From positions 62,001-126,000 of the forward strand of contig NZ_JONV01000009.1 of NCBI RefSeq assembly GCF_000712035.1: a DNA stretch of 64,000 nt, given 5' to 3'. Within the stretch, counting starts at the first letter, position 1; the number at the start of each line of letters is the position of its first letter. The stretch comes from Salinicoccus luteus DSM 17002. Its GTDB lineage: Bacteria; Bacillota; Bacilli; Staphylococcales; Salinicoccaceae. The translations under genes and the position numbers were made by a program. Of this stretch, positions 36,319-46,201 are shown piece by piece. The notes beneath the pieces are model-generated. The model was not told the origin of the DNA, did no database searches, and worked only from the letters and a program-made list of their open reading frames with translations.

Positions 36319-36756
36319 CTATATATCTTCCAGTTGGAACCTTACGTTGAAAGACTGTTCCCGGTCGACCACTTCGCGGTCGACCCCGGATTCCGTTCCC
36401 CTTTTTCTATGTGTCTGCCCATACTGTTTGGAGTTCTGCCAGTCATGGAAGGCCTCCTCATCATTCCACAAGGTCAGGATGACGTAATAGGGACCGGATG
36501 ATGCCTTCATTACACGAATGGCCTTGAAGCCATCGACTGTCGACAAATTGGACTGGCGATTCAGGAAGCGTGCTTCAAAGGGTGATTCCATGCCTTCGTT
36601 GACATAGATGTTATTGAGCACACAGTATCCCCTGTTCTCCAGTTCCCCCCTGCTTTCAATGACCGTATAGTAGGTCTCCTCAGACCCATGCTGGACTGCT
36701 GCCTTTTCCTTTCCCAGAATGATTTCATACTTTCCTTCTGCATCTTTAAGAATCAT
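36319..36756 (-). CDS. ABM-fold heme-degrading monooxygenase-like protein (HmoB type)
   Basis: 145 residues. An N-terminal extension of about 45 residues is followed by an antibiotic-biosynthesis-monooxygenase fold. N48, W106 and H116 occupy the positions of the Asn-Trp-His triad of IsdG/HmoB enzymes (W and H exactly ten apart in the segment DWQNSKQYGQTH). This suggests it opens heme to release iron and a bilin-like product. A second such protein lies about 380 bp away on the other strand. AGAGGTGG upstream of ATG 36756. A role as a TRAP-like protein is an alternative. Confidence 0.75.
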   Translation of the reverse strand: MILKDAEGKYEIILGKEKAAVQHGSEETYYTVIESRGELENRGYCVLNNIYVNEGMESPFEARFLNRQSNLSTVDGFKAIRVMKASSGPYYVILTLWNDEEAFHDWQNSKQYGQTHRKRGTESGVDREVVDREQSFNVRFQLEDI

Positions 36757-36790
36757 GCTGCCACCTCTGTATTCTCATTAGTTTTTTGTA

Positions 36791-36979
36791 CTATTTCTTC
36801 CTGTGGTTCATGTTCGAAAGTACTGCTCCGAGGACTACACCAAATGCACTGCCAAAAGCGACGCCCATCGCAATTTCATCCATCGCAACACCAACGGCCG
36901 TCCCAATGCCTGCACCGAGTGCAATGCCGACCCCTACGTAGGATGCATTCTTGTTTTCTTCTTTTGGCTTTTTATCCAT
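36791..36979 (-). CDS. Small glycine-zipper membrane protein
   Basis: 62 residues. A short charged N-terminus (MDKKPKEENK) is followed by two glycine/alanine-rich hydrophobic segments with GxxxG-like spacing (GVGIALGAGIGTAVGVAMDE and GVAFGSAFGVVLGAV), then a basic tail. Function unknown. AAAGGGG is nine bases before ATG 36979. It lies directly upstream of the HmoB-like gene on the same strand, 34 bp apart, so the two may be one transcript. Confidence 0.75.
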   Translation of the reverse strand: MDKKPKEENKNASYVGVGIALGAGIGTAVGVAMDEIAMGVAFGSAFGVVLGAVLSNMNHRKK

Positions 36980-37131
36980 GAAAATCATCCCCTTTGATTT
37001 CAGATATAAAGCGTAGCATTCATCCTGATCATACCATACTTCAATAAAGGTTTATTCTGTAAGCTCCCCGGTCATACATGATATATTTGATGGGAAAAGA
37101 TGGTTCAAATCACAAGGAGGTCTACAATCAT

Positions 37132-37458
37132 ATGATTAAAGCAGTGAACGAGATACGTGTCAAAAAGGGAAGAGTGGATGAAGTGGCGCCCCGGTTCTCG
37201 ACGGCAAAATCGGTCCATACTTTTGATGGATTCATCCTTATGGAAGTATTGACAAAGGAGAATACGGATGAATATGACGTCATCGAAGTATGTACGACAT
37301 GGGAAGACCATGCGAGCTTCGATGCCTGGAGGGAAAGCCGTGCGACGAAGAAGGCGCATGCCTCCGGCGGTTCTGAAGAAAAATCGGAAGACAACCCGAT
37401 TCTTGGCGCTGAACTTTCCATCTATGAAGTGTTCGTCCAGCATCATCCGGAAAAGTAG
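37132..37458 (+). CDS. IsdG-family heme-degrading monooxygenase
   Basis: 108 residues, the length of IsdG and IsdI. The catalytic triad is visible: N6 in MIKAVNEIRV, W66 in SFDAWRES and H76 in KKAHA, one residue shifted from S. aureus IsdG numbering. It should cleave heme in the cytosol to liberate iron. AAGGAGG lies eleven bases upstream of ATG 37132. No heme importer is in the window, and I see no clear Fur box upstream, so its control is unclear. Confidence 0.88.
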   Translation: MIKAVNEIRVKKGRVDEVAPRFSTAKSVHTFDGFILMEVLTKENTDEYDVIEVCTTWEDHASFDAWRESRATKKAHASGGSEEKSEDNPILGAELSIYEVFVQHHPEK

Positions 37459-37484
37459 GTAGAGATTGAAATATGGTCATGAGA

Positions 37485-37515
37485 GCCATTCCACGATATA
37501 ATGGAATGGCTTTTT
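37485..37515 (+). terminator. Terminator of the IsdG-like gene
   Basis: GCCATTCCA and TGGAATGGC arms around an 8-nt loop, followed by TTTTTT. Confidence 0.9.
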
Positions 37516-37559
37516 TCAATTTCCTGGGCAATAATAATCAGAAATGAAGGAGAATGGAT

Positions 37560-38177
37560 ATGACTGCTGCACTGCTGCATGGCATTATACTGGCATTCGG
37601 ACTGATCCTCCCCCTCGGCGCACAGAACGTATTCGTATTCAATCAAGGCGCATCCCAGCCAAGACTGCGGGGAGCGATTCCGGTCATCATTACTGCAGGA
37701 TTGTGTGATACACTGCTGATTCTGCTTGCTGTATTGGGCGTGTCGGTCATCGTCCTGACCATGCCGATCTTGCAGACGGTCATCTTCTCTCTTGGCATCA
37801 TTTTCCTGCTATATATGGGATGGTCGATCTGGAGGAGCGATCCGGCGAACCTCAGTCAGAAGGAGGCGGCGATGTCCATGCAGAAGCAGGTCCTGTTCGC
37901 CATGTCCGTTTCATTGCTCAATCCACATGCCATCATAGATACAATTGGCGTCATCGGTACAAGCTCACTCAGTTATGAAGGGCTGGAGAAGGTGGCTTTC
38001 ACCACGTCCTGCATCGTCATTTCCTGGCTGTGGTTCATCGGACTGGCGGTAGTGGGAAGGACAGTCGGAAACTTCGATACGAAGGGCATCTTCCTGAATG
38101 CCCTCAATAAGATTTCTGCAGTCATTATATGGGGTGTGGCGTTATATTTGGCGGTACAACTGTATAATGGCATATAA
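37560..38177 (+). CDS. LysE/ArgO-family amino-acid exporter
   Basis: 205 residues with six TM helices. Family signature at the N-terminus: GIILAFGLILPLGAQNVFVFNQG, and a central SVSLLNPHAIIDTIGVIGT. Members export lysine or arginine and their toxic analogues such as canavanine. ATG 37560 is seven bases after AAGGAG, whereas ATG 37554 is one base after it. It precedes a MATE exporter in the same direction (45 bp), so the two may be co-transcribed. Confidence 0.9.
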   Translation: MTAALLHGIILAFGLILPLGAQNVFVFNQGASQPRLRGAIPVIITAGLCDTLLILLAVLGVSVIVLTMPILQTVIFSLGIIFLLYMGWSIWRSDPANLSQKEAAMSMQKQVLFAMSVSLLNPHAIIDTIGVIGTSSLSYEGLEKVAFTTSCIVISWLWFIGLAVVGRTVGNFDTKGIFLNALNKISAVIIWGVALYLAVQLYNGI

Positions 38178-38222
38178 ACGACACATCAAATACTTATCAT
38201 CATACAAATAGAAGGTGTAATA

Positions 38223-39569
38223 ATGGCACATAACCAGCAGGATTTTACACATGGACCGATACTCAAGTCGCTGATTATATTTTCCGGACCGATCATGCTG
38301 ACGAATCTGCTCCAGACGTCATTCCAGATTGTAGACAGCCTCTGGGTCGGGAACATACTTGGTGCATCGGCACTCGGGGCGGTCGCTGTTGCAACGACGA
38401 TACTGATTACGGTCCTATCATTCATACTGGGGCTCAACAACGCTGCACTCACCATACTCTCCCAGCAGTACGGCAAAAAGAATGAAGCGGGATTCAGGTC
38501 CTACCTCAATGCATTCATCGTTACGATGACAAGCATGGCGCTGGTATTCGGAATCATCGGTTTCGTCTTCGCGGAACAGTTGCTGCTGCTGATCGGAACA
38601 CCGGAAGACCTGCTCGGTCAGGCAAGAATCTACCTGCAGATCAGCTTCCTGAGCATGTTCTTTCTTTTTGCATACAACTTCATGAATACAGTCCTCAGGG
38701 CAGTCGGCGACAGCAAGACGCCGCTTCGGGTCGTATTTGTCGCGGTCATACTGAATGCGGCGCTGGCCCCTGTGTTCCTGATTGGGTTCGGCATGGGCAT
38801 CGAGGGTGCTGCATTGTCGACGGTCGCCTCGCAGGGCATTGCTTTCCTCTACAGCGTCTACTACTCGGTGAAACACAACCTGATTCCTTTCACAAAGCCA
38901 AAGCTGCCTTCCAGTAAGGAAGTCCGCCTGATCTTCAACCTCGGCATTCCTGCCGGGCTGCAGATGGCCGTTATCCATGCGGGTGTCGCCGCCATCCTCA
39001 GTGTGGTTACCCAGTTCGGCGGCCAGACGGTTGCGGGCTTCAGTGCCGCCCAGCGGCTCGACAGCCTGATCATGCTGCCTGCAATGGCACTCGGTACCGC
39101 AGTGAACAGCATGGCCGGGCAGAACATCGGAATCAACGACTGGGCACGTGTCAGAGAGATTGCGAAAAATGCCGCCCTCTACAACTTCGGACTCATGGTG
39201 GCCGTCGCAGTCTTCGTCATCATCTTTGCGGAATTCGGCATGCGCCTCTTCATAGAGGATGAGGAAGCGGTGCAGTTTGGAGCCCGGTACTTGCGTATCG
39301 TCGCGCTCTGCTATCCATTCCTTGGACTGAACTTCGTACTCAATGGTATCGTGCGTGCTTCCGGAGCGATGTACCAGGTGCTTGCACTGAATATCATCTC
39401 CTTCTGGATATTGCGGTATCCATTGACCGCCCTGTTCGCCTCCCAGTTTGGAGAAGTGGGCATCGGTATCGGCATGGGAATGAGTTTTATACTCAGCAGC
39501 GCATTTGCATTCGCCTACTACAATTTCGGCGGCTGGAGGAGCAAGCAGCTGTTTGGAGAAAGTGGATAG
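38223..39569 (+). CDS. MATE-family multidrug efflux transporter
   Basis: 448 residues with twelve TM helices. N-terminal FSGPIMLTNLLQTSFQIVDSLWVGNILGASALGA is the MATE signature (in blocks), repeated in the second half (LGIPAGLQMAVIHAGVAAI, FSAAQRLDSLIMLPAMALGTAV). Expected to expel cationic drugs or metabolites with a Na+ or H+ gradient. AGAAGGTG upstream of ATG 38223, and a terminator follows. Confidence 0.92.
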   Translation: MAHNQQDFTHGPILKSLIIFSGPIMLTNLLQTSFQIVDSLWVGNILGASALGAVAVATTILITVLSFILGLNNAALTILSQQYGKKNEAGFRSYLNAFIVTMTSMALVFGIIGFVFAEQLLLLIGTPEDLLGQARIYLQISFLSMFFLFAYNFMNTVLRAVGDSKTPLRVVFVAVILNAALAPVFLIGFGMGIEGAALSTVASQGIAFLYSVYYSVKHNLIPFTKPKLPSSKEVRLIFNLGIPAGLQMAVIHAGVAAILSVVTQFGGQTVAGFSAAQRLDSLIMLPAMALGTAVNSMAGQNIGINDWARVREIAKNAALYNFGLMVAVAVFVIIFAEFGMRLFIEDEEAVQFGARYLRIVALCYPFLGLNFVLNGIVRASGAMYQVLALNIISFWILRYPLTALFASQFGEVGIGIGMGMSFILSSAFAFAYYNFGGWRSKQLFGESG

Positions 39570-39587
39570 TGTTCATGGATATACAGA

Positions 39588-39613
39588 AAGCTGCCTCCAG
39601 GGGCAGCTTTTTT
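39588..39613 (+). terminator. Terminator of the MATE gene
   Basis: AAGCTGCC and GGCAGCTT arms around a 6-nt loop, ending in TTTTTTG. Confidence 0.85.
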
Positions 39614-39625
39614 GTTCTCTTAAAA

Positions 39626-39934
39626 TTATACATTCCAAAAATCCCCATCATCCTTATCGGTGAGTTCAAAGGTGTGGATCTGCAAGAATATACCGACAAT
39701 CAATGTTGGAATAAGGACAGATACATGGGCTTGCCAAGATGCATTGAAAAAGGTGGGCAGGAAGAATAATAGGAGCATCAAAAAGGTGATCAGACTGCTT
39801 TTCTTCCTGTAATGCCAAGTCAGGTACTGCGCTTCCCCGCAATGGGGGCATGGCATCCCCCTATCAAATGAAAAAGACTTCCTCAACTTCTCCTTGAATG
39901 TCCATCGTGTGCCGCAATTTGTACAACGTGTCAT
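39626..39934 (-). CDS. Small zinc-ribbon membrane protein (TIGR04104-like)
   Basis: 102 residues. Two CxxC pairs (CTNC and CPHC) in the first 35 residues form a zinc ribbon. Two TM helices follow (LITFLMLLLFFLPTFF and VSVLIPTLIVGIFLQIHTF). It looks like the CXXC-20-CXXC family of short Firmicute proteins, of unknown function. ATG 39934 has AGGAGG eight bases before; the longer frame to 40027 is rejected. Confidence 0.75.
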   Translation of the reverse strand: MTRCTNCGTRWTFKEKLRKSFSFDRGMPCPHCGEAQYLTWHYRKKSSLITFLMLLLFFLPTFFNASWQAHVSVLIPTLIVGIFLQIHTFELTDKDDGDFWNV

Positions 39935-40042
39935 AACGAGGCCCTCCTGTGGATTTGGGTTGATTGTCTCATATTTACAGAAAAATATACAAATGGATAA
40001 AGTATCATCGACGCAGAATTGACACATCTTTTTTCATTTTAT

Positions 40043-40060
40043 ATGTGAATTAATTCACGT
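40043..40060 (+). promoter_or_regulatory. Rex-type operator of pflBA
   Basis: ATGTGAATTAATTCACGT with a perfect 14-bp core GTGAATTAATTCAC (40045-40058) matches the redox-repressor Rex consensus TTGTGA-N6-TCACAA. It lies about 53 bp before the pflB start, within the expected promoter. A GTGATATA direct repeat lies just downstream. Confidence 0.8.
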
Positions 40061-40112
40061 TAGTGATATACTTTAATTGTGATATATTGAACAATCATTT
40101 GGAGGGATGTTC

Positions 40113-42362
40113 ATGTTGAAGGAAAAGGTTCAAAGAACAGATGCATGGGAAGGCTTCAGAGCAGGACGCTGGAACAGGAAGGTGGATGTCAAGGAATTCA
40201 TCCAACTGAACTATACATTGTATGAAGGAACGGATGAATTCCTGGCCGGCCCGACGGAGGCGACGGAACGTCTTTGGAAGCAGGTGCTGGAACTGTCGAA
40301 AGAGGAACGCGAGCGTGGCGGCATGTGGGATATGGATACGAAGACCGTATCGACGATCACTTCCCATGGTGCGGGCTACTTGGATGAGAAGCTGGAAACG
40401 ATTGTAGGGGTGCAGACCGATGCGCCTTTCAAACGCTCCATGCAGCCATTCGGCGGCATCCGTATGGCGAAGGCGGCATGCGAGGCTTATGGCTATGAGC
40501 TCGACAAGGAGACGGAGAGCATATTCACCGACTACCGCAAGACGCATAACCAGGGCGTATTCGATGCCTATTCTAAGGAGATGCTGGCATGCCGAAAAGC
40601 GGGCATCATTACAGGACTGCCTGATGCATACGGCCGCGGGCGCATCATCGGAGACTACCGGAGAGTGGCGCTCTACGGCATAGATTTCCTCATGAAGGAG
40701 AAAAAGGATGAATTCGACAGCATGACGACCGTCATGTCGGAAGATGTCATCCGTCTGCGGGAGGAGATGTCGGAACAGTATCGTGCGCTCGGTGAGCTGA
40801 AAGCACTCGGGGAAATATATGGATTCGACCTCAGCCGTCCGGCACGGGATTTCAGGGAAGCGGTCCAGTGGACATATCTTGCCTATCTTGCAGCGGTCAA
40901 GGAGCAGAACGGGGCTGCGATGAGTCTGGGACGTACGTCCACTTTCCTCGATATCTACGCAGAACGCGATCTTGCAGCGGGTGCTGCGACTGAAGAAGAG
41001 GTACAGGAGATCATCGACCACTTCATCATGAAGCTCCGTCTTGTGAAGTTCGCCCGTACCCCGGACTATAACGAGCTGTTCTCGGGAGATCCGACATGGG
41101 TGACGGAATCCATCGGCGGCGTCGGCATCGACGGCCGGGCACTTGTGACGAAAAACTCATTCCGCTTCCTGCATTCACTCGACAATCTTGGACCGGCGCC
41201 GGAGCCGAACCTCACAGTACTGTGGTCGGAACAGCTGCCGGCGAACTTCAAGACCTATTGTGCCAGAATGAGCATCAAGACAAGCTCCATCCAATACGAG
41301 AATGATGATCTGATGCGGGAGAGCTATGGTGATGACTACGGCATCGCATGCTGTGTGTCCGCAATGAGGATCGGGAAGCAGATGCAGTTCTTCGGCGCCC
41401 GGGCGAACCTGGCCAAGACACTGCTCTACGCCATCAATGGCGGAAGGGATGAAAAATCCGGTGTTCAGGTCGCTCCTGGATTCTCCCCTGTCACTTCTGA
41501 AGTGCTTGATTACGGTGAGGTGGACAGAAAATTCGACGAAATGATGGAATGGCTCGCCGGGGTCTACATCAATTCGCTGAATGTCATCCACTATATGCAC
41601 GACAAGTACAGCTACGAAAGGATTGAGATGGCACTGCATGATACGGATGTCCACCGCACGATGGCGACAGGCATCGCCGGGCTGTCGGTCGTCGCCGATT
41701 CACTGTCTGCCATCAAGTACGCCACAGTGAAACCAATCCGTAACGCAGAAGGTATTGCGGTCGACTTTGAAGTCGAAGGGAACTACCCGAAATACGGCAA
41801 CAATGATGCACGGGTCGACGATATCGCCATCGAACTCGTGGAACGCTTCATGGCGAAGCTCAGAAAGCATAGGACATACCGCGACTCGGAGCACACCATG
41901 AGTGTCCTCACCATCACTTCAAATGTCGTCTACGGCAAGAAGACAGGCAATACACCGGATGGACGCAAAGCCGGTGAACCGTTTGCGCCGGGTGCGAACC
42001 CGATGCATGGGCGGGATCAGAAAGGGGCGCTCGCTTCCCTCTCATCCGTCGCCAAGCTGCCGTATGACAGCTGCAGGGATGGCATCTCAAACACATTCAG
42101 CATCGTACCGAAATCCCTCGGCAAGGAAGAGCGGATACAGGAGCTGAACCTGGTCGGCATCCTTGATGGCTACGCCATGCAGCACGGCCACCACCTGAAC
42201 ATCAACGTGTTCAACAGGGAGACGCTGATTGATGCCATGGATCATCCGGAAGAATATCCGCAGCTGACCATCCGGGTATCCGGATATGCCGTCAACTTCA
42301 TCAAACTGACGCGCGAGCAGCAGCTTGATGTCATCGCCCGTACATTCCACGAAAGAATGTAG
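40113..42362 (+). CDS. pflB: Formate C-acetyltransferase (pyruvate formate-lyase)
   Basis: Converts pyruvate and CoA to acetyl-CoA and formate in anaerobic fermentation. 749 residues, nearly colinear with Staphylococcus PflB. The thiyl-radical cysteine pair is IACCVSAM (about residue 413), and the glycyl radical motif [10 protein letters not shown] lies near the C-terminus. GGAGGG at 40101-40106 directly abuts ATG 40107, so ATG 40113 is chosen. The activase gene follows 28 bp downstream. Formate made here can feed the fdhA enzyme encoded at 22 kb. Confidence 0.97.
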   Translation: MLKEKVQRTDAWEGFRAGRWNRKVDVKEFIQLNYTLYEGTDEFLAGPTEATERLWKQVLELSKEERERGGMWDMDTKTVSTITSHGAGYLDEKLETIVGVQTDAPFKRSMQPFGGIRMAKAACEAYGYELDKETESIFTDYRKTHNQGVFDAYSKEMLACRKAGIITGLPDAYGRGRIIGDYRRVALYGIDFLMKEKKDEFDSMTTVMSEDVIRLREEMSEQYRALGELKALGEIYGFDLSRPARDFREAVQWTYLAYLAAVKEQNGAAMSLGRTSTFLDIYAERDLAAGAATEEEVQEIIDHFIMKLRLVKFARTPDYNELFSGDPTWVTESIGGVGIDGRALVTKNSFRFLHSLDNLGPAPEPNLTVLWSEQLPANFKTYCARMSIKTSSIQYENDDLMRESYGDDYGIACCVSAMRIGKQMQFFGARANLAKTLLYAINGGRDEKSGVQVAPGFSPVTSEVLDYGEVDRKFDEMMEWLAGVYINSLNVIHYMHDKYSYERIEMALHDTDVHRTMATGIAGLSVVADSLSAIKYATVKPIRNAEGIAVDFEVEGNYPKYGNNDARVDDIAIELVERFMAKLRKHRTYRDSEHTMSVLTITSNVVYGKKTGNTPDGRKAGEPFAPGANPMHGRDQKGALASLSSVAKLPYDSCRDGISNTFSIVPKSLGKEERIQELNLVGILDGYAMQHGHHLNINVFNRETLIDAMDHPEEYPQLTIRVSGYAVNFIKLTREQQLDVIARTFHERM

Positions 42363-42390
42363 AAATCATTAAAAGAGGCAGGGGTTTATT

Positions 42391-43146
42391 ATGATCAAAG
42401 GGAATCTTCATTCTGTAGAAAGTCTCGGTACGCTCGACGGACCTGGTCTGCGCTACGTATTGTTTACACAAGGGTGTGTGCTCAGGTGCCTGTTCTGCCA
42501 CAATCCGGATACATGGAAGACACGGGGCGCCGCAAGAGTGGTGACGGCAGAAGAGATGGTTGAAGAGATCAGACCCTATATCCCCTACTTCAAAGCTTCA
42601 GGCGGGGGCGTTACCGTAAGTGGCGGGGAACCGCTTCTCCAGCTGCCTTTCCTGACCGAACTGTTCAAACTGCTGAAGGCTGAAGGCATCCATACATGCA
42701 TCGATACTTCTGCGGGATGCGCAAATGATTCGGAAACCTTCAAGGAGGGAATGGAGGCGCTCCTCGAATACACGGACCTCATACTTCTCGACTTGAAGCA
42801 TATAGACAATGAAAAGCATATCCGCCTGACGAAGCGGCCGAATACCCATATACTCAAATTTGCAGAAATGCTGGCGGCGCATCGTCAGCCTGTCTGGATC
42901 AGGCATGTCCTCGTTCCGGGTCTGACGGATGATGCGGAGGATCTCGTCAACCTCGGCAGGTTCATCAATTCCATGGATAATGTCGAGAAGTTCGAAATCC
43001 TTCCCTATCATCAGCTCGGTGTACACAAATGGCAGGCACTCGGTGTGCCCTATGAATTGAATGATGTAGACCCTCCAAGTGATATAGATGTCGAGGCGGC
43101 CTACCAGCTTGTGGACTTCAAGGGACTGACACCCGTAACAGCATAA
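42391..43146 (+). CDS. pflA: Pyruvate formate-lyase activating enzyme
   Basis: 251 residues. Radical SAM enzyme that abstracts the glycine hydrogen of PflB. The [4Fe-4S] motif CVLRCLFC (CxxxCxxC, about 30-37) follows [13 protein letters not shown]. Then SGGEPLLQ and later DLKHID and [11 protein letters not shown] complete the family pattern. The RBS AGGGG lies upstream, and a terminator 10 bp after the stop closes the pflBA operon. Confidence 0.96.
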   Translation: MIKGNLHSVESLGTLDGPGLRYVLFTQGCVLRCLFCHNPDTWKTRGAARVVTAEEMVEEIRPYIPYFKASGGGVTVSGGEPLLQLPFLTELFKLLKAEGIHTCIDTSAGCANDSETFKEGMEALLEYTDLILLDLKHIDNEKHIRLTKRPNTHILKFAEMLAAHRQPVWIRHVLVPGLTDDAEDLVNLGRFINSMDNVEKFEILPYHQLGVHKWQALGVPYELNDVDPPSDIDVEAAYQLVDFKGLTPVTA

Positions 43147-43156
43147 TATGATTCCG

Positions 43157-43187
43157 AAAGCCGGCACCCAGTGTTCCGGCTTTTTTT
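43157..43187 (+). terminator. Terminator of pflBA
   Basis: AAAGCCGG and CCGGCTTT arms around an 11-nt loop, followed by TTTTTTT. Confidence 0.9.
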
Positions 43188-43261
43188 GAGCACTAGATTT
43201 GAATAAGACATACCCGATGACTATGATTGGGGTGAAGCCTCATGAAAAGGAGTTTTTGAAA

Positions 43262-44194
43262 ATGACACAGCATGTTGAACTTGGAAAGTCCGGAATCAAA
43301 GTGTACCCGATTGCGCTCGGTGCCAATGCAGTCGGTGGGCATAACCTGTATAAGGATCTCGACGAAGAGGAAGGCCGCCAGGTGGTGAGGGATGCCATCG
43401 ACGCGGGTGTGAACATGATCGATACCGCCTATATGTACGGGCCGAAACGTTCTGAGGAACTGATTGGCGAAGTACTGAAGGAATACATGCGTGAGGATGT
43501 CGTTGTGGCGACAAAGGCCGCCCATCGGATGGACGGAGATGGCAATACGATCCTCGACAATTCACCAGAGTTCCTCAAGCAGGCGGTGGATGAAGCACTT
43601 GAGCGGCTGCAGACGGACTATATCGATCTCTTCTATATCCATTATCCGGATGAGGAGACGCCGAAGGATGAAGCGATCCAGGCACTTGCGGAACTGAAGG
43701 AAGCAGGCAAGATCCGTGCCATCGGTGTATCCAACTTCTCTTATGAACAGCTGAAGGAAGCGGATAAGGACGGTCATGTGGATGTCTATCAGGGCCAGTA
43801 CAACCTGCTCGACCGTTCTGCCGAGGAGGACCTGCTGAAATATACGGCAGACCATCAGATCACTTTCATCCCATACTTCCCGCTGGCTGCAGGGCTCCTC
43901 GCAGGCAAATATGACGAGAATACGAAGTTCGAGGACCTCCGGGCGAACCTGCCCTTCTATAAGGAAGACCAGTTCAGGGAAAACCTGAAGAAAGTCGATC
44001 AGCTCAAGGAGATTGCGGCTGAAAAAGGGGAGGAAGTTGCCCACATCGTCCTGGCCTTCTATCTGACCCGGCCTTCTGTCGATGTCCTCATCCCGGGGGC
44101 CAAGAATGGTGAACAGATCAGGTCAAACGCCAAAGCTGCGGAAGTCGAACTGACACAGTCGGAGATCGAGAAGATAGACAGGATATTCTCCTGA
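43262..44194 (+). CDS. Aldo/keto reductase
   Basis: 310 residues, NADPH-dependent (alpha/beta)8 barrel. Catalytic tetrad residues: Asp and Tyr in [13 protein letters not shown] (Y about 60), Lys in VATKAAHR and His in FYIHYPD. C-terminal [18 protein letters not shown] is the cofactor-binding end. Reduces a carbonyl compound that cannot be named from sequence. AAAGGAG nine bases before ATG 43262 fixes the start; the longer frame to 43199 is rejected. It sits between the two glycyl-radical operons and has terminators on both sides, so it is independently transcribed. Confidence 0.92.
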   Translation: MTQHVELGKSGIKVYPIALGANAVGGHNLYKDLDEEEGRQVVRDAIDAGVNMIDTAYMYGPKRSEELIGEVLKEYMREDVVVATKAAHRMDGDGNTILDNSPEFLKQAVDEALERLQTDYIDLFYIHYPDEETPKDEAIQALAELKEAGKIRAIGVSNFSYEQLKEADKDGHVDVYQGQYNLLDRSAEEDLLKYTADHQITFIPYFPLAAGLLAGKYDENTKFEDLRANLPFYKEDQFRENLKKVDQLKEIAAEKGEEVAHIVLAFYLTRPSVDVLIPGAKNGEQIRSNAKAAEVELTQSEIEKIDRIFS

Positions 44195-44198
44195 TAGG

Positions 44199-44232
44199 AA
44201 TACGCCTCCCAGATGGGAAGGCGTATTTTTAA
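44199..44232 (+). terminator. Terminator of the aldo/keto reductase gene
   Basis: AATACGCC/GGCGTATT arms with inner TCCCA/TGGGA pairing, followed by TTTTT. Confidence 0.85.
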
Positions 44233-44295
44233 TATTTCAATAATCATTCATATCTTTTTGTCGGAAATTAGACAATGCATTCCAAATAATTAAAC

Positions 44296-44343
44296 AAACC
44301 ATATATTGTGTTAGTTTTCTAGTTTAAGCACAATATATAGCGT
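44296..44343 (+). promoter_or_regulatory. Tandem NrdR boxes upstream of nrdDG
   Basis: Two 16-bp palindromic sites with ATATAT cores: 44296-44311 (downstream half TTGTGT intact) and 44328-44343 (GCACAATATATAGCGT). Their centres are 32 bp apart, about three helical turns, the arrangement by which NrdR represses ribonucleotide reductase genes when dATP is plentiful. The consensus is ACAC-W-ATATAT-W-GTGT. The second box ends 13 bp before the start codon of nrdD. Confidence 0.85.
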
Positions 44344-44356
44344 TTGGAGTGGTCAT

Positions 44357-46201
44357 ATGTATACATTGGATAAAGATATTGCACAGCTGCTGGAATTCGA
44401 TCCATCGATTGTGCATGAGAACGCAAACAAGGACAGCAGGACGTTCAACACGTTCAGGGACCTCACCGCCGGAGTTGTGGCCAAATCATTTGCACTGGAG
44501 CGGATGCTGCCGGAACATGTCGCAAAAGCGCATGCTGAAGGGGACATTCATTTCCATGACCTTGATTACCACCCCTTCCAGCCGATGACGAACTGCTGCC
44601 TGATCGATATCCGTGGAATGCTCGCGAAGGGGTTCCAGATGGGGAATGCGAAAGTGGTCTCCCCGAAATCGATACAGACGGCAACAGCCCAGATTGTACA
44701 GATCATCGCAAATGTTTCCAGCAGCCAGTATGGGGGGTGTACGGTCGATCGCATTGATGAGGTGTTGAGCGCATATGCACAGAAAAATGAAGACCATCAT
44801 CGTGCCGTGGCTCGAGAGTACGTGCATGGGGACAAGATTGAAGCATATGTTGAGGCACGTGTGAAGAAGGACATAAAAGACGCCATACAGAGTCTCGAGT
44901 ATGAGATCAATACCCTATATACATCAAATGGCCAGACGCCTTTCGTGACAGTCGGCTTCGGGCTAGGTACCGACAAATACAGCAGGCATATCCAGCGTGC
45001 GATACTCAATACGCGTCTTGACGGCATCGGGGACAAGAAATTTACGGCGATCTTCCCGAAACTGGTCTTTTCCATCCGAAAGGGCGTCAACTTCTTTCCG
45101 GAGGATCCGAATTATGACATCAAGCAGCTGGCCCTGGAATGCTCTGCGAAACGGATGTATCCGGATATTCTCAATTATGACAGGACAGTGGAGCTGCTCG
45201 GTGATTTCAAGGCACCGATGGGCTGCCGTTCATTCCTTCCGAGCTGGCAGGATGAGTCCGGTGCCCTCATCAACAGCGGACGCGCAAACCTGGGTGTCGT
45301 CACCCTCAATGTACCGCGCATTGCAATCGAATCAGGGGGAGACAAGAAAGCTTTCTGGGAGATTTTCCATGAGAAGATGTGGCTGATGCATGATGCCCTT
45401 CTGAGCAGGGTCGAACGTCTCAAATCAGTAGTCAGCGACAACGCCCCCATCCTCTATAAGAGCGGTGCCTTCGGTATCCGGCTTGAGCCGGGAGAGGATG
45501 TGATGGATGTCTTCACCAGGGAGCGCTGCACGCTATCCATGGGCTACATCGGCCTTTACGAAGCGGCGACGGTATTTTATGGGCCGGATTGGGAAGATGA
45601 TCCCAAGGCCAAGGCGTTCACTATGGAGATCCTGAAGGAGATGAAGCAGTACCAGTTCGAGTGGACTGACGACTATGACATATTCTTCAGTGTGTACGGC
45701 ACACCAAGTGAGTCGCTGACCGATCGCTTCTGTCGTCTGGACCAGAAAAGGTTCGGTGATATCGAGCATATAACGGATAAGGGATACTACCAGAACTCAT
45801 TCCACTATGATGTCCGTAAGGACATAACGCCGTTTGAGAAGATCGATTTCGAAAAGGACTACCCTGAAATTGCGAGTGGCGGCTTCATCCACTACTGCGA
45901 GTATCCGAAGATGACACATAACCTCAAAGCGCTGGAGGCGGTATGGGATTATTCCTATGACAGAGTGGGTTACCTCGGGACCAATACACCGATTGACCAC
46001 TGCTATGAATGCCACTATGACGGCGACTTCGAAACGACGGAAAATGGGTTCAGATGTCCGAACTGCGGCAACCAGGATCCAGAAACCGTGGATGTCGTCA
46101 AACGCACATGCGGCTATCTCGGCAATCCTGTAAACCGACCGACGATCGAGGGACGGCACAAGGAAATCAAGGCCCGCGTCAAGCATATGAGTGATTCATG
46201 A
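44357..46201 (+). CDS. nrdD: Anaerobic ribonucleoside-triphosphate reductase, catalytic subunit
   Basis: Class III reductase that makes dNTPs under anoxia. 614 residues, similar to the short S. aureus enzyme and without an N-terminal ATP-cone. HFHDLDYHPFQPMTNC and CSAKRMYPDILNYD lie in the barrel. A C-terminal zinc site (CYEC and CPNC) precedes the glycyl radical loop RTCGYLGNP. TTGGAG is seven bases before ATG 44357. The gene overlaps nrdG by 4 bp (ATGA), so the two are coupled. Its NrdR boxes place it under dNTP feedback control. Confidence 0.96.
   Translation: MYTLDKDIAQLLEFDPSIVHENANKDSRTFNTFRDLTAGVVAKSFALERMLPEHVAKAHAEGDIHFHDLDYHPFQPMTNCCLIDIRGMLAKGFQMGNAKVVSPKSIQTATAQIVQIIANVSSSQYGGCTVDRIDEVLSAYAQKNEDHHRAVAREYVHGDKIEAYVEARVKKDIKDAIQSLEYEINTLYTSNGQTPFVTVGFGLGTDKYSRHIQRAILNTRLDGIGDKKFTAIFPKLVFSIRKGVNFFPEDPNYDIKQLALECSAKRMYPDILNYDRTVELLGDFKAPMGCRSFLPSWQDESGALINSGRANLGVVTLNVPRIAIESGGDKKAFWEIFHEKMWLMHDALLSRVERLKSVVSDNAPILYKSGAFGIRLEPGEDVMDVFTRERCTLSMGYIGLYEAATVFYGPDWEDDPKAKAFTMEILKEMKQYQFEWTDDYDIFFSVYGTPSESLTDRFCRLDQKRFGDIEHITDKGYYQNSFHYDVRKDITPFEKIDFEKDYPEIASGGFIHYCEYPKMTHNLKALEAVWDYSYDRVGYLGTNTPIDHCYECHYDGDFETTENGFRCPNCGNQDPETVDVVKRTCGYLGNPVNRPTIEGRHKEIKARVKHMSDS

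Noticed and set aside
40095-41021. 308-codon minus-strand ORF antisense to pflB
   Set aside because: pflB is unmistakable on the other strand; this is its shadow.
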